This document shows, in pieces, positions 51,662 to 59,767 of a stretch of DNA of 64,000 nucleotides. Position 1 is the first letter of the stretch. Each line of letters opens with the position of its first letter. The notes under the pieces are model-generated. The model saw only the letters and a program-made list of their open reading frames with translations. It was not told the origin of the DNA and did not search any database. This DNA is from a bacterium (GTDB lineage Bacteria; Methylomirabilota; Methylomirabilia; Methylomirabilales; 2-02-FULL-66-22). A program made the position numbers and the translations under genes. Location: positions 1-64,000 of the forward strand of contig JAKPQH010000137.1 of assembly GCA_029580855.1 (NCBI GenBank). The letters run 5' to 3'.

Positions 51662-52663
51662 TCAGACAAGCTGCGGGGCCGGCCGATCTTGGCCGGAGGA
51701 GAGCACGACGCGATTTCCCCCCTGGCGCTTCCCGACGTACAGCGCCCGGTCCGCCATATCGACCAACTCCAACCCGTTGTCGGAATCGACGGGATACGTG
51801 GCAACGCCGATGGTCACCGTGAGCTGGCCGCCGGGTTGCCGTTCGCGGCCGTGGAAGGGGTGTTCCGCGATCTTGATGCGGATCTTCTCCGCGACGCGCG
51901 CTCCGGCCTCCTTGTCGATCTCGGGAAGCAAAATCACGAACTCCTCGCCGCCGAATCGGGCGACCACATCCGCCCGGCGAGTGTTGGCCAACAGGATCTC
52001 GCCCCCCTGTCTCAACGCCCGGTCCCCAAAAAGATGGCCGTGGGTGTCGTTGTAGTGCTTGAAATGATCGAGGTCCAACATGAGGATGGTGAAGGCGCGG
52101 CGGTAGCGCCGAGCCCGCTGGACTTCCGTCTCGAGGTTTTCGAAGAAATAGCGCCGGTTGAAAAGCCCGGTCAGCTCGTCGCGCGAGCTCAGCTCTTTGG
52201 TCCGCTGGTAGAGCTGCGCGTTCTCCAGGGCCATCGCCACCTGGTTGGCCACCGCCTGAAATTGATCGATATCGGCGCGCGTGAACGCCTGAGGCTCCGG
52301 CTTGTGCGCGTTGAGCACGCCGATGACCGGACCCCTCTTGATCTGCAGCGGGACGCAGAGGAACGCTCCGTGCGGCGAGAAGCAGACCCGTTCCGCGAAG
52401 CGCGTCTCGACGCTGACGTCCGGCACCAGCATGGGGTGGCCGCTCTCCGCGACCAGCCCCGAGATCCCCTCGCCCAGGGCGAGGGAAAACGCGTGGGTGC
52501 GCTCCTCGGGTAAGCCGAAGGCCGCCCTGATCACGAGCCGACCACTCGTCTCGTCCAGCAGGAGCAAGGAATAGGCGTCGACCTGTAGCGAGCGGCCGAT
52601 GAGATGGAGGGCCAGGCGGAACACTTCCTCCATGTTCAGCGTGGAGGAAAGAATCTTGCTCAA
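51662..52663 (-). CDS. GAF-GGDEF diguanylate cyclase
   Basis: From the TTG at 52663 the product is 333 residues. It has a GAF domain (LSSTLNMEEVFRLALHLIGR, then GEGISGLVAESGHPMLVPDV) and a GGDEF domain (SSRDELTGLFNRRYFFENLE, MLDLDHFKHYNDTHGHLFGD, VVARFGGEEFVILLP). The catalytic G-G-E-E-F is intact, and the inhibitory RxxD site (R-R-A-D) lies five residues before it. It makes c-di-GMP in response to a small ligand or redox signal. A coding-like coiled coil continues in frame upstream to about 52890 (LQRRLQELELFVKSQAREI, RELETENRALREKVDELR) but has no ATG, GTG or TTG. The true N-terminus is therefore unresolved. Confidence 0.88.
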   Translation of the reverse strand: MSKILSSTLNMEEVFRLALHLIGRSLQVDAYSLLLLDETSGRLVIRAAFGLPEERTHAFSLALGEGISGLVAESGHPMLVPDVSVETRFAERVCFSPHGAFLCVPLQIKRGPVIGVLNAHKPEPQAFTRADIDQFQAVANQVAMALENAQLYQRTKELSSRDELTGLFNRRYFFENLETEVQRARRYRRAFTILMLDLDHFKHYNDTHGHLFGDRALRQGGEILLANTRRADVVARFGGEEFVILLPEIDKEAGARVAEKIRIKIAEHPFHGRERQPGGQLTVTIGVATYPVDSDNGLELVDMADRALYVGKRQGGNRVVLSSGQDRPAPQLV

Positions 52664-52891
52664 CGTCCAGAAGGTGCGAAGCTCGTCGACCTTCTCGCGG
52701 AGGGCGCGGTTCTCCGTCTCGAGCTCTCGGCTGTGATCGAGCAGACCCTCGATCTTTTCCAGGGCGCGGATTTCCCGCGCCTGGCTCTTGACGAAAAGCT
52801 CCAGCTCTTGGAGCCGTCGCTGGAGCGCCGCGTCACTCGTTTGAGCGCCTTCACCTAATGAAGGAAAGATGGCGTTGGCCCTTCCCTGAAA
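52664..52891 (-). other. Upstream coiled-coil frame of the GGDEF gene without start codon
   Basis: In frame with the GAF domain, this stretch reads from a TAA near 52893 through PSLGEGAQTSDAALQRRL to LREKVDELRTFWT. It is a convincing heptad coiled coil typical of the region before GAF domains. No standard start codon is in frame, so a frameshift, a rare start (such as ATT/ATC) or a sequence error is implied. Confidence 0.55.
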
Positions 52892-53467
52892 TTAGGAAAA
52901 GCATGAAGAACCGACGCGCGCGCCCACCTCTTGATGGTCGCGCAGTATACAGTCAGGCCGGAGGATGCGCAACCATTCGTCCGGTCGTCGATACAAGAAG
53001 CGTTGCCCGCGAAACCCGCGAGCGGAGGAGCCGCCTATCCCAACCCGGCGCCCCAACGAAATGGTTGCCGGCCATTTTCGTATGCCGGGACTTTGGCCCT
53101 ATCCGTTGCATAGAACGTTCCTACTGCTCAAATGAATATGGGATGGAAAATCTCCAGTTGCAAAACCACCCGGCATTCCAGGTAATTAGGATTGGAGAGC
53201 GGTCCCGCCGGAAAGAACAGCCGAAATTCTGGCGGCGTGCAATAGTGTTAGGTCCCCCGACGGTGCATGCATGGTTTTCACCGGCCCGCGGGACCCGACG
53301 GGGACGGATCGCCAGGGGGGGTAGTCGCCCGCTCCGTCCCTGCGGACCGGCGGGAAACGTATCCGTGGGCGGCCCTTCCCACATTCTCAAGATCTTTCTC
53401 AAGATCTTTCTTGCGAAGCGCGTCTCGGTCGTCGTATGCTGCACTACGAACGGACAGGGGAACCACC
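52892..53467. other. Leader region of the PilZ gene
   Basis: About 575 bp without a recognised gene. It contains two tandem 12-bp units TCAAGATCTTTC at 53387-53398 and 53399-53410, each holding the palindrome AAGATCTT, about 60 bp before the PilZ gene. Frames read through it from 52858 but lack protein character. Confidence 0.5.
53387..53410 (+). repeat. Tandem 12-bp repeat with AAGATCTT palindromes
   Basis: TCAAGATCTTTC occurs twice head to tail. The 8-bp palindromes are 12 bp apart, about one helical turn, which would suit a dimer or tandem regulator binding upstream of the PilZ gene. Confidence 0.5.
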
Positions 53468-54139
53468 ATGACCTCCACATCCGGGCGAGCTCGATCCGAT
53501 CGTTACCCGATACAGCTCCCTCTGCTGTATTGGAGGAAAACCGGGACTCGCACACGAGTCGGGGCGGGCTGGACACGCGAACTCGGCGAGCGGGGCTTCA
53601 CCGCCGAGCTGGCCGATCGCTTCGAGGTGGAAACGCTGCTCCGCGTTCGGATTCAGACGGACCGCGGCCCCATCGAGACCGAGGCCAAGATAGTCTGGAT
53701 AGGCGCGTCGACGCCCGCGGGCGCCGAGAATTACTACGGTCTCACCTACACGGACATCGCCCCCGAACACCTCCAGGCACTCCGCAACTTGACTCTCCCG
53801 CTCTCGATGGTCGCGCACGCCGGGATGCGCCTCGCCATGGACCTTTCGGTCACCTGTCGGCCGAAGAACGCGGGCGGACCGCCGCTCAAGGGCCAGACCG
53901 GCGAGATGAGTCGTGGCGGTATGCTGCTTCGCCTGCCCCGAGCGGTCCCCCCCGGCACGGTGCTGGCTCTCACGCTTCACTCGACCAATGGGCCGCTGGC
54001 TCTGGAGGGTGCCGTGGTGTGGAGTCAAGCATCCGAAGACTTGACGCCGGGAGACTTGATCGACCACGGCGTGCGTTTCACCTCGTCCACCTGGTCTGTC
54101 TCGCTGGCCCTGGGCTTTCTTCTGGCGGGGCGCCCCTGA
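53468..54139 (+). CDS. Double PilZ-domain c-di-GMP-binding protein
   Basis: The 223-residue protein has two PilZ-like halves. The first starts RSDRYPIQLPLLYWRK with RELGERGFTAEL in place of the D/N-x-S-x-x-G motif. The second has LSVTCRPKNAGGPPLKGQ, TGEMSRGGMLLRLP (E-M-S-R-G-G) and VPPGTVLALTLHS. PilZ domains bind c-di-GMP through R-x-x-x-R and D/N-x-S-x-x-G. Here the Arg residues of both halves are partly degenerate, so c-di-GMP binding needs testing. ATG 53468 follows AGGGGAACC. The nearby GGDEF enzyme could supply the ligand. Confidence 0.8.
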   Translation: MTSTSGRARSDRYPIQLPLLYWRKTGTRTRVGAGWTRELGERGFTAELADRFEVETLLRVRIQTDRGPIETEAKIVWIGASTPAGAENYYGLTYTDIAPEHLQALRNLTLPLSMVAHAGMRLAMDLSVTCRPKNAGGPPLKGQTGEMSRGGMLLRLPRAVPPGTVLALTLHSTNGPLALEGAVVWSQASEDLTPGDLIDHGVRFTSSTWSVSLALGFLLAGRP

Positions 54140-54367
54140 ATTTTTCTCCCCCATCCGGCCCACGTTTCGCCCGCTGGACTCCAGGGGCGAGCGCCGTCGC
54201 GGTTGTGCGCGTGGCGATAATGACACATCGCAGCCACGGATTCGACGAGGCGGGCGGACCCGCCCTGGAAGCATACGGATCGGTTGAGGACAGGGAAGTC
54301 TGCCCCGCGTCAAGGCCGCGGGGCCAGCGAGTCCGTCTGCCTGCGGAGAAAGGGAGGCGGTGGCGGA

Positions 54368-56605
54368 TCAGCCGACGGAGGGCCGGACACCTTCTCCGGT
54401 GGTCGAGGCCGGCGATTCGAATCGGATCAAATGGTGGAGACTCGCATGAGTCTCGGCCGTTCCGGCCGATTCCTGTATCCGAACCACGCGCCCGAGGCAA
54501 GATACCAGCTCGCCGCTCCGAACAAATCTGACCACCATGGGCGCCCCTTCAGGAAGTCGCTCCTCGAAGACCGCCAATAGTCCCATGTCGTTGACGCGTG
54601 TGATCTCCCCGCGGAGGACGCTGGCCGGCCCCGTCCCCGACGGCGGGAGGGTGCACTCGACCGTCGTGCCGGATGGGGCTGCAGGCCGCCTCGCGACCTT
54701 CGGACTCGCGCCCGGCGCGACTGCGGCGGCGGGCGCGGGCTCTGGCTGTGCAATCGGCGGCGCCTCGTCTATGCGGGGGGGTTCGCGATCCCCGCTTTTC
54801 GGTCCACCCTGTTCCGGCAGAGGCGCGTGTGCCGGGCGGGCCGGCCCGGTGCGCTCGGACACCATCCGGCGCCATCCGTCGGCGATGTGCCGGGCGCGGC
54901 GCTGCAGTCCTGCAGGATCCGTGGCAACGTCCGGAGGGTGGACCTTCGGACCCAAGGCCGGCGGCAGCAGGTCTCCGAGCGCCTCCCGGATCCCCCGCAG
55001 GATCGCCAGCGCCTCGGCACCGGGACCGCCTGCGGCGGGACCCGGCACCAGCGCCTCCAGCCAGCGGGATTCCTGCCGCTCGGCGCCGGAAGTCTCGCTC
55101 GGCGGTTCCGTCTCTCCGCGGAAAACGGTCACCAACTCGTCGAGCAGTGTCGGTACCGCGTGTATGGCCGTGTGGAGACGCGCGAGTTCCGTCGTCTGCT
55201 GCTCCATCTGTTCGTGAAGCGCGGCGCTTCTTGCCCGCTCCTCGTCCACAGCTCGTTGAAGCCTGGCGATCGAGCCTTGACCGGCGCCGATGTCCTTGCG
55301 CGCTTCGGCCAGCAGGTTCTCGGCGTCGGCCAGGTCCTCGCGCAGCGCCTGCTGCTCTTGACCGGCCCGCCCGGCGGCGTCCCGGGCCTTCTGGCGCTCC
55401 TCTTCGAGCGCCTGCTCCAAAACGGCTTCGCGCCGCCCTGCACTCTCGATTTCCTCCTCCAGCGCCTGGAGCACTTTCCGAATCTCCTCCGCCTGGCGCA
55501 CGGTCTCCGCCATGCCGAGCCGAAGGGCGTCGATCTCGCGCGTCTGCTCCCCGAGGGAAGCCTGCCCTCGCGCCACGTCTTGACGGAGCCGATCGATCTC
55601 CCGCTCGTGGTCTTTCAGCGCCCCCCGAAGGCCGTCGCGCTCCGTCGTCAGAGCATCGATTCGAACCTGTTCCGTCCGTTCCCGGTTTGTGGACAGCCCA
55701 TCGAATGCGGCCGCATCCGGCTGCGGCGTGGCCCGGACGCGGGTGGCGGCCGCGGACTCTCCGGACAGCGGCGTTACGGGAACGCGCGCAGACAGCTGAC
55801 CGCTTCGCTGCAGTTGCCGCTCCAGCGTGCGCACAATTTCCCGAAGCTCCTCCGCCTGCCGCGTCGGCTCCCCCATCCCGCTCCGGAGCGTCTGGATCTC
55901 GCGCGTTTGCGCGTGCAGCGCGGCCTGTATTTGCGTCGTCCCCTGCTGGAGCTCCTCGAGCTCCCGCTGGCGGGTGTCGAGCGTGGCGCGGAGCCCGTCC
56001 CGCTCGGCGGTGAGAGCCGTGATCCGGGCGTCGAAGTCGGCGCGTTCCTGGAGACTGGTGCGACGATCCTCCTCGAGGCCGGCGAGGCGCGTACGCTGGT
56101 CCTCGAGCTCCCGCTGGCGGGTGTCAAGCGTGGCGCGGAGCCCGTCCCGCTCGGCGGTGAGAGCCGTGATCCGGGCGTCGAAGTCGGCGCGCAGCGTCTC
56201 CAGCTCGCGCGTTTGCGCGTGCAGCGCGGCCTGTATTTGCGTCGTCCCCTGCTGGAGCTCCTCGAGCTCCCGCTGGCGGGTGTCGAGCCTCGTCCGGAGG
56301 TTGTCCCGCTCGGCGGTGAGAGCCGTGATCCGGGCGTCGAAGTCGGCGCGTTCCTGGAGGATCGTGCGGCGCTCGCTCTGGAGGATGGCGAGGCGCGTAC
56401 GCTGGTCCTCGAGCTCTCGACCCCGGCGTTGGAAACCCTCGGTCAAGGAGTCGAGAAGCGCGACGAGACCCTTCGTGTAGCCGATGGCGTCTACGAGGAC
56501 CTTGTCGTGCGACGGCTCGTGGGGCTGCGAAGCCCGCAGATCCTGGTCGCTCGCGTTCGCCTCAGATTCGGACACCGACGGACCCCTGATCCCCGCTTGG
56601 CGCAC
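54368..56605 (-). CDS. Long coiled-coil protein with C-terminal PilZ-like domain
   Basis: The 745-residue protein is charged and helical through most of its length. Residues 64-139 and 165-240 are near-identical repeats (spacing 101 residues), with DFDARITALTAERDGLRA three times in residues 88-205. A second coiled coil spans about 310-470. After a Pro/Ala-rich linker (residues 590-660) comes VECTLPPSGTGPASVLRGEI, TRVNDMGLLAVFEERLPEGA and FVRSGELVSCLGRVVRI, a PilZ-like beta barrel with N-D-M-G in the D/N-x-S-x-x-G position. No signal peptide or membrane helix is visible. It lies convergent to the double PilZ gene. It may be a cytoplasmic scaffold sensing c-di-GMP (inference). Confidence 0.75.
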   Translation of the reverse strand: MRQAGIRGPSVSESEANASDQDLRASQPHEPSHDKVLVDAIGYTKGLVALLDSLTEGFQRRGRELEDQRTRLAILQSERRTILQERADFDARITALTAERDNLRTRLDTRQRELEELQQGTTQIQAALHAQTRELETLRADFDARITALTAERDGLRATLDTRQRELEDQRTRLAGLEEDRRTSLQERADFDARITALTAERDGLRATLDTRQRELEELQQGTTQIQAALHAQTREIQTLRSGMGEPTRQAEELREIVRTLERQLQRSGQLSARVPVTPLSGESAAATRVRATPQPDAAAFDGLSTNRERTEQVRIDALTTERDGLRGALKDHEREIDRLRQDVARGQASLGEQTREIDALRLGMAETVRQAEEIRKVLQALEEEIESAGRREAVLEQALEEERQKARDAAGRAGQEQQALREDLADAENLLAEARKDIGAGQGSIARLQRAVDEERARSAALHEQMEQQTTELARLHTAIHAVPTLLDELVTVFRGETEPPSETSGAERQESRWLEALVPGPAAGGPGAEALAILRGIREALGDLLPPALGPKVHPPDVATDPAGLQRRARHIADGWRRMVSERTGPARPAHAPLPEQGGPKSGDREPPRIDEAPPIAQPEPAPAAAVAPGASPKVARRPAAPSGTTVECTLPPSGTGPASVLRGEITRVNDMGLLAVFEERLPEGAPMVVRFVRSGELVSCLGRVVRIQESAGTAETHASLHHLIRFESPASTTGEGVRPSVG
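55907..56420 (-). repeat. 303-bp tandem DNA repeat inside the coiled-coil gene
   Basis: The stretches around 55907-55990 and 56209-56292 are almost identical (GCGTTTGCGCGTGCAGCGCG and onward), 302-303 bp apart, with further shared blocks between. The unit equals 101 codons and keeps the reading frame. The near-identity, including silent positions, points to recent duplication. Confidence 0.75.
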
Positions 56606-56751
56606 AAGGGGATCGCAATTCGATTCGGCGGTCGGGCAACCGCGTCATTGGTTCACGCGCGGAGATTTACCCGATGCGGTCAAGAGCCTGCCTGCCGAAT
56701 TTGCGTTTGTCAAATCCCTTCACCCATCGCCGCACCCTCGCAAATCTTTGC

Positions 56752-56781
56752 TTGACTCCCTCGTCTCGCCAAGGGTAGAAG
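56752..56781 (+). promoter_or_regulatory. Possible promoter of the ferritin-like gene
   Basis: TTGACT (56752-56757) is followed after 18 bp by TAGAAG (56776-56781), 80 bp before the ATG. The -35 match is good; the -10 is 4 of 6. Confidence 0.35.
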
Positions 56782-56860
56782 GGAAACGTCGGTTTCTGCG
56801 CTGGCGAGACCGTGGTCCGCAAATCGACGAGCGCCTGGTTGCCGCATGGAGGGTCCGGGG

Positions 56861-57379
56861 ATGACGATCCGACTGGACGAAGCGATCAAGACCGCCATCG
56901 AATTCGAGAACAAAGTGTTGAAGGTCTACCAGGATGCCGAAAAGCATGCGGTGGACCCCGTGGGTCGGAAGGTGTTCTCCCAGTTGGCCAAGGAAGAGGC
57001 GGCGCACGTGACCTATCTCGAGAGCCGGCTGACCGAGTGGCAGAAGACCGGGCACATCGCCCTGGCGGAGCTGCGGACGGCCCTGCCGGATAAAGAGCGG
57101 ATCATGGAAGGACGAAAGCGTCTCACCAAGCCCATGCGTGGAAAACTGGCCGCCCCGACGGAAGTGGAACACCTGAAGCGGGCCTTGGCGGCGGAGAAGG
57201 AGACGTCGGCGTTCTACCGTCAGATGGTTTCCGAGCTTGCCGAGGAAAGACGGCAGCTCTTTGCGCGGTTTCTGGAAATCGAGGAGGGCCATGTCGCCAT
57301 CGTCGAGGCCGAACTGGACGCCGTGAGCGGCTTTGGCTTCTGGTTCGGCATAAAGGAATTTGACTTGGAGAAAGGCTAG
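56861..57379 (+). CDS. Rubrerythrin/ferritin-like diiron protein
   Basis: The 172-residue helical protein repeats the E-x(29-30)-E-x-x-H ligand pattern twice: AIEFENKVLKVYQDAEKHA with LAKEEAAHVTYLESRL, then ALAAEKETSAFYRQMVSEL with FLEIEEGHVAIVEAEL. This is the erythrin-like domain without a rubredoxin tail. Members reduce peroxide or store iron. ATG 56861 has GGAGGG (56848-56853) seven bases upstream, better than the ATG at 56846 in the longer frame. It is divergent from the coiled-coil gene with 255 bp between. Confidence 0.85.
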   Translation: MTIRLDEAIKTAIEFENKVLKVYQDAEKHAVDPVGRKVFSQLAKEEAAHVTYLESRLTEWQKTGHIALAELRTALPDKERIMEGRKRLTKPMRGKLAAPTEVEHLKRALAAEKETSAFYRQMVSELAEERRQLFARFLEIEEGHVAIVEAELDAVSGFGFWFGIKEFDLEKG

Positions 57380-57413
57380 ACCGCGATGTGGCCCGGGGTG
57401 CGCGACGCATGCT

Positions 57414-57668
57414 TCACCCCATCTGTCGCGGGTGCGCCTCGATCACGCACACACCCGTCTCCATGTTGTGCACGATCACATCCAGCGGCTTCCCCAACCC
57501 GATGATATGCAGATACAATTCCGAGATGTGAACGTTGCACCCCCACACTTCGTCTCCCTCGGTCTTTCCGACCTCGCGCACCAGCAGCCGGTGGGTGGCA
57601 GGAACACCCTCCTTGCCATCCTCGTCGCGGCACGGCAAGCAGGTGTAGGTGATTTTCGGTAGCGCCAT
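57414..57668 (-). CDS. Small conserved-looking protein, unknown function
   Basis: The 84-residue protein reads MALPKITYTCLPCRDEDGKE, HRLLVREVGKTEGDEVWGCN, VHISELYLHIIGLGKPLDVI, VHNMETGVCVIEAH. The C-x-x-C near the start and later single Cys could bind a metal. Composition and codon use look coding. ATG 57668 has AGAGG at a suitable distance; a longer frame to 57734 is less likely. It is convergent with the ferritin-like gene. No family recognised. Confidence 0.6.
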   Translation of the reverse strand: MALPKITYTCLPCRDEDGKEGVPATHRLLVREVGKTEGDEVWGCNVHISELYLHIIGLGKPLDVIVHNMETGVCVIEAHPRQMG

Positions 57669-58002
57669 CGGGTGGCCTCTTCCTCTGGGATTGGCCGCTT
57701 GTCGGAGGGGCACAGGTTGCCCCCGTGGCGGCACGGCGGCGCGTCCGGCGAGCCGCCGATTGCGTGCACAGCAGGACGCTAGCGAACGGTTCGACGGCTG
57801 TCAAATCGAAAGAGGGCAGGGCGCGCATGCGGGATGGCGACGTGAAACAACGCTGCGTTCCCGCCGTTCTTGCCGACGGTGCGGGCAGGGCCGACCCGAG
57901 AATACGGACGGATGCGGCACGGGGAACGGCGCCTCCGTCCGGCGCAGCCGACGGCTCGACCGGCGCCGCGTGCGTCGAGGGCGGCAGGGGGGAACCACCA
58001 TC
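57669..58002. other. Intergenic, no recognisable gene
   Basis: About 330 bp between two divergent genes. Frames on both strands are Arg/Pro-rich shadows. An SD-like GGGGGGAACC lies just before ATG 58003. No clear hairpin or promoter was found. Confidence 0.5.
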
Positions 58003-58869
58003 ATGAAGGACCGCGCCATCGCCTTCGATTTCGACGGGACCCTGGTCCATAGCGGTTTCGACAAGGGGGTCCACATCATGTACGCCGTCTACGCCGCCTG
58101 CGCGGCCACTCGGTTTCGGCGTTTCCTCCACCCGCACGACCCCCGCGGCGACCTGGAGCGCCTCTTGCGCGGCCTCCTGCAGCACACCGGCGCCCCCCGC
58201 TTCCAGCAGCTCGCCGCTCTCCTGAACTCCCTGATCCACGATCGACCGGTGGTGGTCGAGGCGCCGCACGGGCTCGAGGTCGACCCCGACCTCGCCGCCG
58301 AGTACGACTGCGTGCGGCGCACGTACGACGTGACCTACACGGCGCTCAACGACGCGGCGGCGCGCAAGTACTGGAAGGCATATCCGGCGGCCCTGGAAAT
58401 CGTCCCGAGGCTGGCCGTCGATTTCGACCTCTTCATTGCGTCGGGCGTGCCGCAGGACATGCTCGAAGACGATCTCGCGCGACACGGGTACGACCGTCGG
58501 CTGTTTCAGGGCATCTGGGGAGCCGACCGGCAGGGGGGCGCCGACAAGGCGGAACTTCTGGGTCGGATCAAAGCCCGCGGCTACCGCGACGTGCTCTTCG
58601 TCGGCGACGCGAGTCGCGATCTGGAGTACGCGCGGACCGCCGGCGTCAAGCTCTTCCGCATAAAGGACCCCGAGGATTTCCACAGCCTGGCCGCGCTCGT
58701 ACAGCGAGGATTCCCGAATCGGGCGGAGCCGTGGACCTGGACCGAAACCGACAAGCGGTTTTTCCGGTCCAAGACCCGGCGGCTCGTCGAGGCGCTCCTC
58801 GCCGGCCGGCCGCTCTCCCCGACCGAGGCCGTCGACGCGATCCACGAGGAGCGTCGCGCGTGCCGCTGA
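58003..58869 (+). CDS. HAD-superfamily phosphatase
   Basis: The 288-residue protein has HAD motif I AIAFDFDGTLVHSGFDKG, motif II FDLFIASGVPQDMLEDDL and motif III/IV ADKAELLGRIKARGYRDVL, FVGDASRDLEYARTAGVKLF. The nucleophile Asp and general-acid Asp (D-F-D) are present. The cap (residues 20-125) is helical and larger than in small phosphoglycolate phosphatases. Substrate unknown. ATG 58003 follows a G-rich SD. Confidence 0.85.
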   Translation: MKDRAIAFDFDGTLVHSGFDKGVHIMYAVYAACAATRFRRFLHPHDPRGDLERLLRGLLQHTGAPRFQQLAALLNSLIHDRPVVVEAPHGLEVDPDLAAEYDCVRRTYDVTYTALNDAAARKYWKAYPAALEIVPRLAVDFDLFIASGVPQDMLEDDLARHGYDRRLFQGIWGADRQGGADKAELLGRIKARGYRDVLFVGDASRDLEYARTAGVKLFRIKDPEDFHSLAALVQRGFPNRAEPWTWTETDKRFFRSKTRRLVEALLAGRPLSPTEAVDAIHEERRACR

Positions 58870-59439
58870 CCTGCCCGGCTTCAGCTGGAGTCCCACGCCG
58901 ACTGCCCCGTCACGATGAAAGCGGGGGCGGGCGGGACGGGGTTTTTCGGCAGGCCGATATTACTCCATCCCTCCTGGACGGAACCCCACATTCGTTGTCT
59001 GGGACCGTCAGGGGAGGACGGTCGAGATGCGAGAGCTGCTGTCCTGATGCTGACGCGTGGATTGCTTCCGGGTGTGGCGGGTCGTGTCCTCGCGAACGGC
59101 GGAGCTGATGGCGGCGACGCCGGCACGCCATCTCCGGCACATTCGAAACCCCAGGCGTAAACGCGTCACCGGCAGGCCCCTGAACACAAACGGCGGCCTT
59201 GGAGGCCGCCGTTCGGGCTTTTTTGTGAAGAGCGTCATGCCGATCGGGAACGCGCCGGGGTCACCGCTCCGGATGCCCGCGGGCTGCACCGATCCCACCC
59301 CAGACGCTTTCCCCGGCGGCCGACACACCAGACCGCCGATGTGGTGGTTGCCGGTGGGAAATCCGCGAGGCAAGGCGAGCGGTAAGCACCCATCGGGGAC
59401 CGAAGGCCGAGAGCAACCTACCCTACACCGTCTGCGGCC
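58870..59439. other. Region with terminator but no supported gene
   Basis: About 570 bp. It contains a hairpin GACCGTC-AGGGGAG-GACGGTC near 59006-59026, with an SD-like loop before a six-codon frame (MRELLS), and a strong terminator at 59185-59223. Short frames such as MLTRGLLPGVAGRVLANGG (from 59047) end before the terminator but have no family match. A small RNA or peptide transcript is possible. Confidence 0.4.
59185..59223 (+). terminator. Rho-independent terminator
   Basis: AACGGCGGCC-TTGGA-GGCCGCCGTT forms a 10-bp perfect stem, followed by CGGGC and six T. It is oriented for plus-strand transcription, about 316 bp after the HAD gene ends. Confidence 0.9.
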
Positions 59440-59619
59440 TCACAGAGAGAAGAACAGGAAAAGCGCCAGGGCGATGGTGCTCACGCCGCACCCGATGAGT
59501 GTCATCGGAACCGGCTCGGCCAGATTGTAGACCATCGGCACCGCCACCACCACGCACCCGACCAGGGCCAGAAGCAACGTGCCAAGCCGAGCTTTTTTCG
59601 CTGTCGCCGCCTGCGCCAT
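59440..59619 (-). CDS. 59-residue two-helix membrane peptide
   Basis: The peptide begins MAQAATAKKARLG, then has two hydrophobic stretches, TLLLALVGCVVVAVPMVYNL and MTLIGCGVSTIALALFLFFS, separated by AEPVP. Its ATG has a perfect AAGGAGG six bases upstream, and the basic N-terminus predicts a hairpin with both ends in the cytoplasm. The size is below common gene-finder cut-offs. It lies 148 bp before the end of the TPR lipoprotein gene on the same strand, so it may be the last gene of that unit. Function unknown. Confidence 0.7.
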   Translation of the reverse strand: MAQAATAKKARLGTLLLALVGCVVVAVPMVYNLAEPVPMTLIGCGVSTIALALFLFFSL

Positions 59620-59767
59620 CTGCCGCCTCCTTCCGTTGAGTGTCCAATGCGAGAGAATTCACGATGACTCGTCCATGCATGAACGGAGGCTAGCGAACGG
59701 AATCGGGGTTGTCAAATCCGTCATCGCGCGTCCGGGAGAAGAAACCGCCGGTCGGGTTGTGCGCGCG

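Noticed and set aside
58881-58988. Short minus-strand peptide MWGSVQEGWSNIGLP and onward, possibly a precursor peptide
   Set aside because: No SD before the ATG, no processing enzyme nearby, and nothing to show conservation.
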